DNA of 64,000 nt from Armigeres subalbatus (taxonomy: Eukaryota > Arthropoda > Insecta > Diptera > Culicidae), in assembly GCF_024139115.2 (NCBI RefSeq), contig NC_085141.1, positions 129,393,822 to 129,457,821 of the forward strand. The letters run 5' to 3'. This document shows, in pieces, positions 33,510 to 44,990 of the stretch (position 1 is its first letter; every line of letters begins with the position of its first letter). The position numbers and the translations under genes were made by a program. The notes beneath the pieces are model-generated. The model searched no databases and was not told where the DNA came from. It worked only from the letters and a program-made list of their open reading frames with translations.

Positions 33510-34175
33510 GAAAAAGCGTCTCAGCTTTTCGCATCGCGTTTTAAATTTATATGGAGATATGTAAGGGACAACGTACTTTTTTACATTTTTGTTCTTAGCG
33601 GCTTCAATTCATCGTCAATTACGTGACTCAATATGTTAGTCTGAAAGACGTCGGAAAACTTTGCCGAAGAAGGTACGTAGCTGGAAAAAAATATTATTAC
33701 GCTTCAAAAATTGATTGTTCAAACCATATGTGAAGAATCAATGTTTCTGCCAGCACTACCGGACATGGTTGTCAGAAGGTAAAACCCATCTTCTTTCTTG
33801 TCGGAAATTTTACTTTGAGAAATGATTCTGAATAATTTCCATTAGCTCCAAAGCTGTATGAGATCAATAATTTTCAATTAACACTCGGTTAAATGATTGA
33901 TCCACGTAGTTCGGCGGGGCTGGCAGGATAAACGATCTTTTGCATATGGTTTGAACAATCAATCTTCGAAGCTTTATAACTTTTTTCGTGGACGTTCCAG
34001 CAACGTAACTTTCTCAGCAAAGTTTTTCGGCATCTTTTGGGTTATACTTTAACGCAATGTGCCACTTGGTTTACGATGAACTGAAACCCCTAGAAGTTAA
34101 AATGAAAAAATATACGTTTTCTCATACTAATTTGCATACAAATTTCAAACGCGATGCGAAAAGCGAGGAAGCAAC
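33510..34175. repeat. Diverged inverted duplication, ~280-bp arms
   Basis: 33510-33790 pairs in reverse complement with about 33895-34175. Matching blocks include CTTTTCGCATCGCGTTT, the context of GAAAAACTTTGC/GGAAAACTTTGCCGA, ATTGATTGTTCAAACCATAT and CTGCCAGC. Identity looks like 65-75% by eye. The ~105-bp loop is unique. An old foldback element or a local inverted duplication; no target duplication seen. Confidence 0.7.
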
Positions 34176-35864
34176 CGATTAATCGGGCCCAAAATCTGCA
34201 CATTTGTTTGGGACCCAGAATGGTTTCGAAAATCCCATGATTAGAAAAAATGACCATGAGGCCCGACTCTAGTGTATATTCACTTCTTGTTTCGCGAACA
34301 TGTCCAGCATCTGCAGAACTTTTTCATAAACACTAAACACTACAATTTTGCGTCGCCCGCTGTCATTACTCTGCACAGTTAAATATTCTGAAAATTACAT
34401 GCCATGGAAATATTTGAACCCACACATCATTGATTTTTGTGTAAATTTACGTTTACTTTCATGCACATATTTGGAAACATATGACATGCAATTTCAATTG
34501 AATCTCATCAAGCGTTTAATGTTACAAGATCGTGTAATTTTTAATGCTGGTGTAATTTTACATTTCGTTTATGACGTTTTTTTTAGTTTTAGGATTTTTT
34601 GCAGAAAAAATCTAAAAAGTCAAATGAACAATCTAAGCCAGGTTTTGAAAAAGGCATAATGCAATAAATTCAGTTACTCATCTATATATCAACCCTATGT
34701 TGTAAAACAAATCGCCCTTTTTGACAATATTCCTAATTGCAAAAACAGAATTGCTATATGCAATACATCAACGCAATTAAATTTTTATTCGACTAAAATA
34801 AAACAAAAAACAAATGCTACAGTATTATGTATTTAAATAAAACAACGTGGAATCGAGTTCTATAAATTCATTTATTCATTCATTCAATTAATTATGCCAG
34901 TGAAATCAGCCTTCTACTTCAAAGTTTAACAAAACAAAGATGATTTTGCGAACAATGCGAACAATTTGCTTAACGCGTGTTGCCGTTGATTGACCTTTCA
35001 ACGTCACACGATTTTTGAAGAAAATATCGAAAGAAAATTCCCGAAAATGGTTATAATATAGTTCCGTCAAGATCCGAATTCCAAATTGGAGAGGCTGCTG
35101 CGTCATGTCCCCCACTTGCGGATCCACAAGAATCTATAACATCATATGGTTTGGACGAAGCTGCCTTTTGATCACCAAGGTTGCTTGTTTGTAAATTTTC
35201 GATCGCCGTTACGAATGTTTTTTTGTATGGCAACTTAATGGACAGAATACTGGTGTCCGGAACTATTTGATCATATGTTTTCCCATCGTCTTTGCACTAT
35301 GCTTCACGAAAATGTGGCGCGATTTATAATTGAAGTGCCGCTGTCGCAGGTGCCGATAAGCCGCACTCCGGAATCACACATTCGAAACATTTTCGAAAAC
35401 CATGAACTCGCGTATGGGAAGCAACATTTTTGCACGTCCTTGAAATCAGTTGCAGAAAACTCACACTTGATCATGGCAGAACAATACAAAATTATAAACC
35501 ACCTTACTGTGTTAAAAAACTAGAGTGCGCTTGCGGAATCCATCATTTCTTTTCCTTTTTATGTTGCTGTAAGTTTACACGATGATTGAAAATTAAATCA
35601 ACTTTGATTGAATTATAAATGGTTATCCATTTATTTGCTGCCCTTATTATGTGCTTTAAAATTAACTCTATTTTCAATCACATTTCTGACTAAATCAATT
35701 AATTTTTAAAGCAATTGTAAAAAAACTCAATTTTCAATCATATTTCGGATTCAATCAATTTATTATTACATCATTTCTAATTTACGTCGCGTAAATTTTG
35801 ATTATTTTTTGCTGTGCATATTTTTGTGTTCAATAACATCTAATTTTAAGGACAAGCATCGGAA
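34176..35864. other. Unique AT-rich sequence
   Basis: No recognised gene or repeat. An 82-codon plus-strand frame (35275-35523) and a 73-codon minus-strand frame (34906-35127) lack recognisable motifs. Several copies of TCAATTTTCAATCA-like sequence occur at 35590-35770. Confidence 0.3.
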
Positions 35865-35970
35865 TCCAAACCAAAATTCACTCGCGTTTTTAAGGGTACA
35901 CAACTCAATACGAAAGCATCGCACAACTGTCATTTTTATTACTCCACGCATCCTTTGACGCAGCAAATCT
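35865..35970 (+). mobile_element. Half copy of the MITE found at 63631
   Basis: GGAATCCAA, CTCGCGTTTT, ACTCAATACG and CGCACAACTGTCATTTTT occur in the same order as in the left half of the element at 63631-63840. The right arm is absent: the copy stops near CTGACGCAGC-like sequence. A truncated relic. Confidence 0.55.
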
Positions 35971-36029
35971 GAAATAAAAAAAAGAGAGTTCTCCGCTGCC
36001 TCCGTATTGCCAGGTCATCTGCGAGTTGC

Positions 36030-37022
36030 CCTGTAAAACTTCTATAAAAGCTGCATGTGTCCGCAAGTAGGATCCGCCAAAGCGACCGTATGCTTCTAAA
36101 AGCGCACAAGCCCAAGTCCTGGTGTTAGATGGAACGCTCAACAGACCTGACTCGACGGTTTGCGCAGGCCCAATAAGCCGCCTAGCAAAACAACCATTAC
36201 GAACGACAAAGAAGGTAATACGACTCAATGCAATCGGCAACGACCTAGGCGGCGAATAAAGGATCACGATTGGAAGCTTGGAACATGGAACTGCAAGTCG
36301 CTAGGCTTCGCAGGTTGCGGCATGAATTACATCCCCGCAACTTCGACGTCGTAGCGCTGCAGGAAATCTGCTGGACAGGACAGAAAGTTTGGGAAAGCGG
36401 GCATCGAGCGGCTACCTTCTACCAAAGCTGCATCTGGAAGTGGCACTCCCAACGGAAGAGCAACTAGGCGCAGCGTCTCTTGAAGATGGCTGGAGAGATA
36501 TTCGATCCGCCATTGGAAGCACCGCAGCCGCTGCACTAGGCACGGTGCCCCCGGATCAGAGAAACGACTGGTATGACGGCGAATGTGAGCAGTTAGTTGA
36601 GGAGAAGAATGCAGCATGGGCGAGATTGCTGCAACACCGCACGAGGGCGAACGAGGCACGAAACAATCGGGCGCGGAACAGACAAAACTCCATTTTTCGG
36701 AGGAAAAAGCGTCAGCAGGAAGATCGAGACCGTGAAGAGACGGAGCAACTGTACCGCGCTAATAACGCACGAAAGTTCTATGAAAAGCTAAACCGTTCAC
36801 GTAAGGGCCACGTGCCACAGCCCGATATGTGTAAGGACATAAACGGGAATCTTCTTACGAACGAGTGTGAGGTGATCCAAAGGTGGCGGCAGCACTACGA
36901 AGAACACCTGAATGGCGATGTGGCAGACCACGGTGACGGTATGAGAATGAACCTAAGAGCACGCGTGTAGGACATACGACTTCCGGCTCCGAATCTCCAG
37001 GAAATTCAGGTGGAGATCAGCG
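36030..37022 (+). pseudogene. RTE-type fragment with internal deletion (same family as 56863)
   Basis: The 5' region (about 36030-36200) and the start of the endonuclease (KDHDWKLGTWNCKS..., then VVALQEICWTGQKVW) match the element at 56863-59602. At about 36425 the reading jumps from FYQS to LEVALPTEEQLGAASLE. About 0.6 kb is missing, including most of the endonuclease active site. The linker to the RT then follows (VPPDQRNDWYDGECEQL, ARKFYEKLNRSRKGHVPQ) up to DIRLPAPNLQEIQ, where the fragment ends near 37022. Both ends are truncated, and a frame change and a stop (about 36968) are present. No function remains. Confidence 0.8.
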
Positions 37023-37741
37023 TCTGATACTGCGGACATCTGCAGTCTGCACCCAATGTCGAGAGCTTCAATGCGCTGCAAATTCTTGTCCGTCTTAACT
37101 AGTATTGCCTCTATATCTCGTAACCTTTTTTGGAGGGTCCTTATTTCTACCTCTCCTCCGTTCCCAGGGCATCTGTCGTCGTTCATATTCTCTGCCCTCG
37201 ATGTTTGGCCAGTTTGGGAGTCTGTGCCGTTCTGCCGTTTTGTTTATCAGAACTGTTGGACCCGCCATTGCTTGTGGAAATTATGCTCCTTTTGGCCTCC
37301 AGCTGTATGTGCCTGTTGTCCTAAAGCCGTCTAATACTTATAGAGCGAGCTTTAGCTCTGTCTGCCACTTAAGGCGAAATCCAGTGTCTGTTTCCCCAAT
37401 GTTGCACCTCCGTGAAAGACGAAGGAATCAGGTTGGGAGCCTTTCTTCGTCTTCTCGCTCCTTTTCTCTTCTAGACACACTCCCAATTTTTGATTATTGT
37501 ATAAAACTTCTAGAATCACACCCAAGTAGCACATTTTAAATCGATTGAGACGTCTCACTATTCACTTCGCGCTTATCACTTTTTACAGCGAGAAGTTAGA
37601 AATGAGGAGGCCAAATGGCTTTCGGCCAAATGGGTCTCGGTCAAACGACCCTTCCCCAATATAATAGCTTTGTAGCTGACCAAAATGACAATATTATTTA
37701 TGTGTCTGTCTGGTGAAGGAATCGGCGTTTAGTTGCACCTT
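37023..37741 (-). other. Unassigned segment with a short coiled-coil-like frame
   Basis: On the minus strand a frame from 37186 down to the junction near 37022 reads VEIRTLQKRLRDIEAILVKT, then DKNLQRIEALDI, a charged heptad-like pattern. It stops matching anything at the junction with the RTE fragment. It might be part of an ORF1 of another non-LTR element. 37552-37645 holds short TCTCACTATTCACTTC-type units followed by GGCCAAATGGC palindromes, a pair also present at 46150-46370. The segment 37650-37741 is unique. Confidence 0.3.
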
Positions 37742-38175
37742 CCACTACAGCATCGATACACCTATTCCTGGCGTATTGTAGAGATTCATAATCGTCGGGC
37801 GATGATTCTCCAGTTTCCCGACCGTGTGCTGGGCCGTGTTCGTGACTTGCCATGAAGTTGTCGGACTGGATCCAGGTCTCTGTTGAAAATTGTTTTCGCT
37901 ATTTCTTTTTTCGCACATTAGCACTAAGTGACCAGCGCACTGAAGTCTGCCACATTTTATACGATTCATAATATTTTCGTCTTAGTACATTTGATACAGC
38001 TCGTGATTCATGCGTCTGCGCCGCAGCCCATTTTCTTGTTTCTCACCCCCACATTTTCTTGTATATGCAGTACGCAACACCTTCTGGTCAAAAACCGCAG
38101 AACCTTTCGGTCCACCTCTATTAACGTCCACGCTTCACGTCCACTGGTAGAATCAGAGATTAATACAGCGTAAAT
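37742..38175 (-). pseudogene. RTE C-terminal region, degraded
   Basis: On the minus strand IKCGRLQCAGHLVLMCEKRN corresponds to the RL-WAGHV-RM block at the C-terminus of RTE proteins. Upstream (about 38060-38140), TLIEVDRKVLRFLT and an RRCCVL-like string match the FERKVLR--L-G segment, in other frames. Several frameshifts and stops. It is opposite in strand to the fragment at 36030-37022, so the two come from separate insertions or a rearrangement. Confidence 0.6.
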
Positions 38176-40274
38176 TTCGATTCTATCATTTTCAATCCAT
38201 TCCGTCCCAGAAAATCATAATGTCCATGCAGACATTTGTAGAGTTTGTAAAATTTTCATTATTCACTCTTTCCTTTAAAATATAATAAAAGTAAGGATTA
38301 AATTTCAAGGAATATGAATTTGCACAGTGCTGATTCCAACAGAAGACTTGAAAATAAAAATTAAATTATACCTCTTCATCTACATCAAAAAATGAAACGT
38401 CCTGTTTGTGCTGTGCCATCACGTGACGATAATCGCCAGTCGGCCGGTATCATTTCCACGCCAATACGCACATTCATAAGCAGAAGATAAGAACCGAAGC
38501 TGACGATATATGCGTAGCTCATCGTTAGCACTCGTGGAACGCATTAAAATTTACAACTCCTACACTTGCACTCAATTCTGATTACACGCACATCGTCCTC
38601 AATTTATTTATCCCCCAAAAGCCTGCTTTCAAGTATGCCACTCCACCCTCGGCCGGAAGGGGTCCTCTTATTTTTTTTTCTGCGGCCATACTTTTATCCC
38701 CTTCTTCCGAGGAGAAACCAAGGACACATTTTGTGCGAATATTTCCATCCCCTCGCCAGGGGTTATAACTTTGCAATTTTTTTTATCTGGCCTTCTTTTA
38801 CGCGAAACTCCTTTCCACATTCGGGGAAGGGTGCGGGTGACACGGCCAAAAGGACGACAAAACGAAGTAAATAGGATAAATAATAAATGAGTCCAACCTA
38901 TACGCATATTTCGAAGAGGATTTTCCGCCTAAACGAGCTGGCTCAACAGAGGGAGGATACTTTTTCAGTTTTCCTTACTCGGCCCGGCAATGTCAAGTTG
39001 TAGCATCGTTAGGGCCTCATATCAGCTTCCGCCATGAGGCTTTGTTGCTGCTGTCGCGTACGATTAGGATGCTGTAGGAAGCAGCGCGGTCCATAGCTGG
39101 CTGGTTTTCACCGGGTAGTGAACAGGATGCATGCAAACCATCGCAAAAACGGAAATTTTCGCGAATGAAAAAGACGATGTCGTTATCACCCTCTCAGGAT
39201 ATGTGCGTGCGTACACCTACATATACCTACAGGCAGAGCGACCATCGAGCGGCTTCAGTCAGCGTTGCTGACGGAGGAAGAGAAAAAGCGTTCCCCCACA
39301 CCATGCCCACACGTCTTCGTGGACGAGGTTTCCAAGCAGAAAGGCACAACCTGGGTGAAATTCATTTATTCGCTAACACGAAAAACGAGCCCATTTAGAA
39401 AACTGTCACATCATAATGTTATCTTTGAGTGTTTTTCATTTTGGTGTTTGGTTTCGAAGTGTTTTTGTAATCCACGAGGGGTATTAGTTTGGTATAACAA
39501 TTGAAGTCTAGGGATGCTTGATGAAATGTATTAACTCTGATCAGCTCCTTCTTGCCTCGATTCCAGGGCTATAAGCGATTAGGCATGAGCCGGCTGCGGT
39601 TGCTACTCTATTATTGTCAGACCAGCTTGTAATTACACAAAGGTCTAGCAGATTATGATTGGGGCTAACATATTCCTCTATGTCTTAAAATTTGTGATCC
39701 ACAATCAGACAATACCAGCGCCGGCCGTGTATGAATGCAGGTGTTTTAAGAAATAGGTTCGAAGATGTTAGAAGCAACCCTCTTAATCTAAATCGAATCT
39801 AAAAGAATGCATCACGTCTGAGTTTTTAATGCTAAAACGAATCATTTCACTCATTTCTCAAAAAATCATTTCACTTCAAAAAGTGTTTAAAATCAATTTG
39901 AGGGCAATTTATTGTTTACACACGCAAGAGTTTTCATTGTTCTATGTATTGAAAGGTAATTTACTGTTAATTCACGGAGGAAAAGAAAAGAAACTTATTT
40001 TTCACCAAATCATTATCACACTCTATTTTGATGATAGAAAGTGTCGACAATTCAGTTTGGAAAATGGGTGCTCTGGTGGACCTGTCTGAAGAATGTGTCC
40101 AATGGTTTTTACTAGATTCAAACAAAGGTTACAGAGGGTGATTTTGTTTTTTCTTCTCTTTTCACAACTTTTTGTTTGAAACAGCTGAAATTTGCATTTG
40201 TTTTGTCGTGCTCCTCGAATCCCCGGGATGTACTTTAAACTAAGTTGATTCCTTCAATTAAGCGCAAGAATAAA
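38176..40274. other. Unique sequence, no recognisable gene
   Basis: About 2.1 kb without a domain or clear repeat. G+C is higher at 38600-39380; frames of 64-102 codons on both strands show no family resemblance. Confidence 0.3.
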
Positions 40275-40409
40275 TCTAGACCAACATTTGAAAAGGACGT
40301 AACAGCCAAAATTAATTCTTTCCCATTCTTTCCATAGCTTTGTATGTAGACGAGGAAGCAGAAAGAATAAAATGTTGGCTGTTACGCCCTTTTCAAATGT
40401 TGGTCTAGA
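40275..40409. mobile_element. Short foldback MITE (135 bp)
   Basis: The left arm TCTAGACCAACATTTGAAAA, followed by GGACGTAACAGCCAA, is repeated in reverse complement at about 40366-40409, where the subterminal block reads GGGCGTAACAGCC. The CAACATTT-AAAAGGGCG layout parallels the MITE at 1228-1468. No coding capacity. Confidence 0.85.
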
Positions 40410-42095
40410 AGTATGAGCTGATATGATTCATGAATAAAGAAATTTCAATAATTTTAAAGATTGTACAGCCGAATATTGACCGTTGTTTAATGCATCTCTA
40501 ATACACTAAACCTTCAAATCCTACTTTTTTTCACGTGAGATTTAAATTTTTCTCTTACTGTAAAATATTGAACATGTTGATTTCATTAGTAAGAAAGTGG
40601 CGTTCAATAAAAATTTCGCCAAAGGAGCTGGAGCCTCGCAACGGTCTGAGTATTATTAGTACTCCAAAATTTTGAAGGTTCAATTGTGAGATTGAAAGAT
40701 GCAAAATCCCAATTGTGATGAATCCCGTAGCAAACTAGCTTACTATGCAATTGAAATTGCGACGCTGATAAAAATTCATTAATATGAAATTCATTTCCAC
40801 CCTTTTATTTTAAATTTAACTCGAATTTAAAACTCCCGCTGGGCAATTGTTTCAAGATACCCTACGTTTGAGAGGAATATATGCGCTCAACGGAAGAAAT
40901 CACTTCCCTCTAGGCAACATGATTGATTGACAATGCATCGTCCTTTGACAGCCCCGAAATCAACCGCACTAATATGTGGTGTAGCTCCGTACCTAATGCA
41001 GTCCAATCTCGATAACAGTGCCTCGAAGCGTATCACGAGGATGCTCTGCAGTCTAATCACTCACTCTTGATCTTTGAGTGGCCACTGGAGAACTTTATTG
41101 GTCATAAGATCTTCGTTAGATAAAAATTAAACTGCGTCAGCTTTCGCACTCTCTTATGGAACCAATTCAACACTGCAGATAAATGGAATCAAGGAATGTC
41201 ATAAAAGGGTAGTTTTCTCTATTTCTCGTGTTGCTTTCCAATCTACCTGCCGTACCACACCGATGCGCTGTTCCAACCAAGCCGCCTGTGAGTTTCATTT
41301 GTTCTCGCTGACTGGCTGACATTCAACCCTTCGTCGTCGTTCGACGAATTGATTTTGCACGTACTCGACGGGAACCTCTTTCCGGAGCAATGTGTCCCAC
41401 GTGTGAATCAAATGTACCTCTTCCCCGAACGGAGCACTAACGAGGTCCGATTGAGAATAATGGGAAATGAAATCAGCATGGTTTTATGTAAATCGAACTT
41501 TTATAACCCGCACCACGTTCATTCATTTTTTTTCAACTCCTGTCATCTTTTATAGCCGCTGGATTTAAAGCGACGAACGAAAACTCATTAATTCGGAATC
41601 CGGTGGTATTTGACATGTAGGGAAAAATACGCAAATAGAGACAACCCTTCAAATTATGAAGAGATAGTTGGTTATCCTATTAGGTAGATTGAAACTTTTC
41701 TTAGCAAACCATAGCATTATGAAATGATGAAACAACAGTCTAATCGTCTTCTGCTGAATAAGCAGGGTTCATTCATTTTTTCAGCGATTCAGCGATTATA
41801 ATCGCTGTAGTTAATTAAGAAAATGGTAGGTAGATTGAAACTTTTCTCATGCGCATATTTCTTAATAAACAAAATCGTTTGTTTCTTAAACTATGGAAAA
41901 AGATCCGATAGCCGTGGGAGCTCCTTTATAGTTACGTTAGGGTTGGTTTTACAAAATCTACGTATTAAACGCAGCCACCCATCAATTTGTTGACCTGTCA
42001 CAAGACAAAATAAAAGAATATAGGTTTGGATTTCCCGGAAAATCGGTAAAGTATCTCAAAAATTCCTAATCCTTATTTTGGCTTTTCAAAATATA
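40410..42095. other. Unique sequence
   Basis: No recognised gene. The segment 41210-41470 is GC-richer with a 68-codon plus-strand frame (41349-41555) lacking any known motif. Two copies of GATTGAAACTTTTCT with AGGTAGATTGAAAC-type context lie at 41685 and 41830. Confidence 0.3.
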
Positions 42096-42325
42096 GTAAA
42101 ATATACTTTACATGACATATTTAAGTGTGAACAACACTTACAGGATCCAAAAATGTTTAATAACACTATTCTAGCATTGACTATACTATGTGTGAACAAT
42201 ATGTTTCTTCCGGACATCTCTAGCGACTCCAAAACAACCTTTATAACTGATGAAAGACGATATGCAAATTTTTCCGAAAAAAATTACGAAAACCCGTCAT
42301 GTCCATGCCAGTTCGTAAAGGCCAT

Positions 42326-42607
42326 CTTCTTCTTCTTCTTCTTCTTCTTCTTATTGGCATTACATCCCCACACTGGGACAAAGCCGCCTCGCAGCTTAGT
42401 GTTCATTAAGCACTTCCACAGTTATTAACTGCGAGGTTTCTAAGCCAAGTTACCATTTTGCATTCGTATATCATGAGGCTAACACGATGATACTTTTATG
42501 CCCAAGGAAGTCGAGACGACTTCCAATCCGAAAATTGCCTAGACCGGCACCGGGAATCGAACCCAGCCACCCTCAGCATGGTCTTGCTTTGTAGCCGCGC
42601 GTCTTAC
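42326..42607 (-). mobile_element. Feilai-type SINE, 13-bp target duplication
   Basis: A complete minus-strand copy: (TTC)n at the left is the AAG tail, followed by the conserved body and a head with B box GGTTCGATTCCCGG. TCGTAAAGGCCAT flanks it at 42313-42325 and 42608-42620. It lies in the left arm of the foldback element; the right arm at about 44970 has the uninterrupted site, which confirms the insertion. Confidence 0.95.
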
Positions 42608-42639
42608 TCGTAAAGGCCATATGTACGATATTTCACTCA

Positions 42640-43115
42640 GTTTTGCCTAAACCAGATGGTCTAGGTTCTCCAAACTGTTCTGGAGTTTAGATCCATTGGT
42701 CTACCAGGTCAACTGCGCTCGATGGCTATCCGAAATCGACCAGTCATGTCCATACAAGTCCGTAGAGCCCACGGGTATGATTTGCAGCTCAGATATACCC
42801 AAACCAGATGTTCTAGGCTTTCCAATGTGTTCTGGAGTTTGGATCAAATGGTCTACCAAGTCAACTGCGCTCGATAGCTACCCGAAATCGACCAGTCATG
42901 TCCATACAAGCCCATAGAGCCCTCGCGTATCGACCAGTCACGTCCAAACAAGTCCGTAGGGCCCACGCGTATGATTTGCAGCTCAGATATACCCAAACCA
43001 GATGTTCTAGGCTTCCAATGTGTTCTGGTCAACCAAGTCAACTGCCCTCGATAGCTATCCGGAATCGACCAGTCATGCCCATAGAAGTCCGTAGAGCCCA
43101 CGCGTATGATTGGCA
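42640..43115 (+). repeat. Left-arm satellite, ~152-176-bp unit, three copies
   Basis: GGTCTACCAGGTCAACTGCG-type anchors occur at about 42693, 42851 and 43027. Units also hold GAAATCGACCAGTCATGTCC, CGTAGAGCCCACG and CCAAACCAGATGTTCTAGG. It is the reverse complement of the repeats at 44160-44990. Confidence 0.85.
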
Positions 43116-43129
43116 GCTCAGATATACCC

Positions 43130-43650
43130 AAACTTCCGGAGGAATTTATAGAGGAACTTTTGGAAGAATTTCTGGAGGAACTTCCTGAGGAACTTCCAGA
43201 GGAATTCCTGGAGAAATTTCCGGACGACTGCCTGGAGGAACTTCCGGAAGAATTCCTGGAGGAACTTCCGGAAGAACTCCTGGAGGAACTTCCGGAAGAA
43301 TTTCTGGAGGGACTTCCGGAAGAATTCCTGGAGGAACTTCCGGAAGAACTCCTGCAGGAACTTCCGGAAGAATTCCTGCAGGAACTTCCGGAGGAACTGC
43401 CTGAGAAATTCCTGGAGAAACTTCTGGAGGAATTGCTGAAGGAACTTCCGGAGGAATTGCTGAAGGAACTTGCGGAGGAATTCCTGGAGGACTTTCTAGA
43501 GGAATTCCTGGAGGTACATCGGAGGGAATTCCTGGAAGAACTTCGGGAGGAACTTTCGGAGGAACTTTTGGAGGAACTTTCGGAGGAATTCCAGAAGAAT
43601 CTTCCAGAAAACTTCCTGTAGGAACTTTCGGAGGGATCTTGAAGGAACTT
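43130..43650 (+). repeat. 24-bp minisatellite GGAGGAACTTCCGGAAGAAT
   Basis: About 20 units of 24 or 12+12 bp alternating GGAACTTCC and GGAATTCCT cores. The plus-strand frame 43106-43621 reads as a Leu-Pro-Glu-Glu-rich repeat, which I treat as a by-product of the minisatellite. A shorter block in the same orientation lies at 43995-44160, beyond the MITE. Confidence 0.9.
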
Positions 43651-43659
43651 CCGAAGGAA

Positions 43660-43941
43660 GCGTTGACAATTTTATTTCTTCACCGACGTTTCGATCCGGG
43701 GATGGGATGTAATCACCCATCCTCTGGCTACAGAACACCCTATATAGTTTGTCGAAAAGTGTCGAAAAGTGTTCGAAGTGAGCTATATTTTGTCCAATGA
43801 GGCCAGAAACAATTTCCACTTATCAAGCGACAAAACTCCGTACGAATATAGCGATAATTAACAAATAGACTGCCATTGAGCCGTGAAGAAGATCCCATCC
43901 CCGGATCGAAACTTCGGTGATGAAATAAAATTGTCAACGCC
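43660..43941. mobile_element. Foldback MITE at the centre of the large foldback element
   Basis: GCGTTGACAATTTTATTTCT, then TCACCGACGTTTCGATCCGG to about 43708, recurs in reverse complement at 43892-43941 with few mismatches (49-bp arms). The 180-bp interior has no coding capacity. It separates the two blocks of the 24-bp minisatellite. Confidence 0.9.
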
Positions 43942-43994
43942 ATTATTTACGACTGAAGCCACTTCGAAAATTTAACTACAAAATTTACAGTTGA

Positions 43995-44160
43995 AATTCA
44001 TCCACCTCCTGGATGAACTTCCGGGGGAATTCTTGGAGGAACTGCCGGAGGAATTCCTGGAGGTCTTTCTGGAATTATTCCTGGAGGATCTTCCGCAGGA
44101 ACTTCTAGAAGAATCCTTCGAAAAACTTCCGGAGGAATTTCTGGAGGAACTCGCGACCAA
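43995..44160 (+). repeat. Second block of the 24-bp minisatellite
   Basis: Seven or so decayed units of GGAGGAATTCCTGGAGG and GGAACTTCC type, in the same orientation as 43130-43650. Confidence 0.8.
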
Positions 44161-44990
44161 TTGATCCAAACTTGGAACAGTTGGAAAACCTAGAGAATTA
44201 CTGAGTTAAAAACTATACACGTGTGCTTCCAGGACTTGTATGAATACGATTGGTTGCTGTCAGATTTGCATCGAGCGCAGTTGACCTGGTAGACCAATTG
44301 ATTCAAAGTCCACAATAGTTTTGAGAACCGAGAATATCTGGTTTAAGGAAAACTGAGTGGAATATTAAACGCATGGGCTCTACGGACTTGTATGGTCATG
44401 ACTGGTTGATCCCAGATAGCTATCGAGTGCAGTTGACCTGGTAGACCAATTGATCCAAATTCCAGAACAGACTGGAGAGCCTAGAGTATCTGGTGTGCGT
44501 ATTTCTAAGTTTTAAATCTTACGCGTGGAATCTTCGGTTTTGTATGGACTTGACTTATTGATTTGAGATAGTTGTCGCGCGTAGTTGACTTGGTAGACCA
44601 ATTGATCCAAACTCTAGAACAGTTTGCAAAACATAGAACATCTGGTTAGGATATATCTTAGTCGCATAACATACGCGTATGCTATACGGACTTGTATGGA
44701 CGTGACTGGTCGATTTCGGATAGCTATCGTAAGCAGTTGATTTGGTAGACCAATTTATCCAAACTCCAGAACAGTTTGAAGAACCTAGGACATCTCGTTT
44801 GGGTATATCTAAGCTGCAAATCATACGCGTGGGCTCTACGGACTTGAAGGGACATGACTGGTCGATTTCAGATAGCTATCGAGCGTAGTTGACCTAGACC
44901 AATTGACACTCCAGAACAGTCTGGAGAGTCAAGAACATCTGGTTTGGATATAACTGAGTGAAATATCGTACATATGGCCTTTACGAACTG
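44160..44990 (-). repeat. Right-arm satellite, ~152-bp unit, five copies
   Basis: GTTGACCTGGTAGACCAATT-type anchors at about 44280, 44433, 44585, 44737 and 44888 (about 152 bp apart). Units contain CAAACTCCAGAACAGTTTGG, AGAACCTAG, ACATCTGGTTTGGGTATATC and GGGCTCTACGGACTTG. They are opposite in orientation to 42640-43115. The core resembles the 151-bp satellite at 20150-21330. Confidence 0.85.

Noticed and set aside
36030..38175. One continuous RTE element with a middle insertion
   Set aside because: The 5' fragment is on the plus strand and the C-terminal fragment on the minus strand, so they are not parts of one uninterrupted copy.
43106..43621. 171-codon frame encoding a Leu-Pro-Glu-Glu repeat protein
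   Set aside because: It coincides exactly with a 24-bp minisatellite and starts and ends in noncoding repeats. An uninterrupted frame is expected from a unit length divisible by three.
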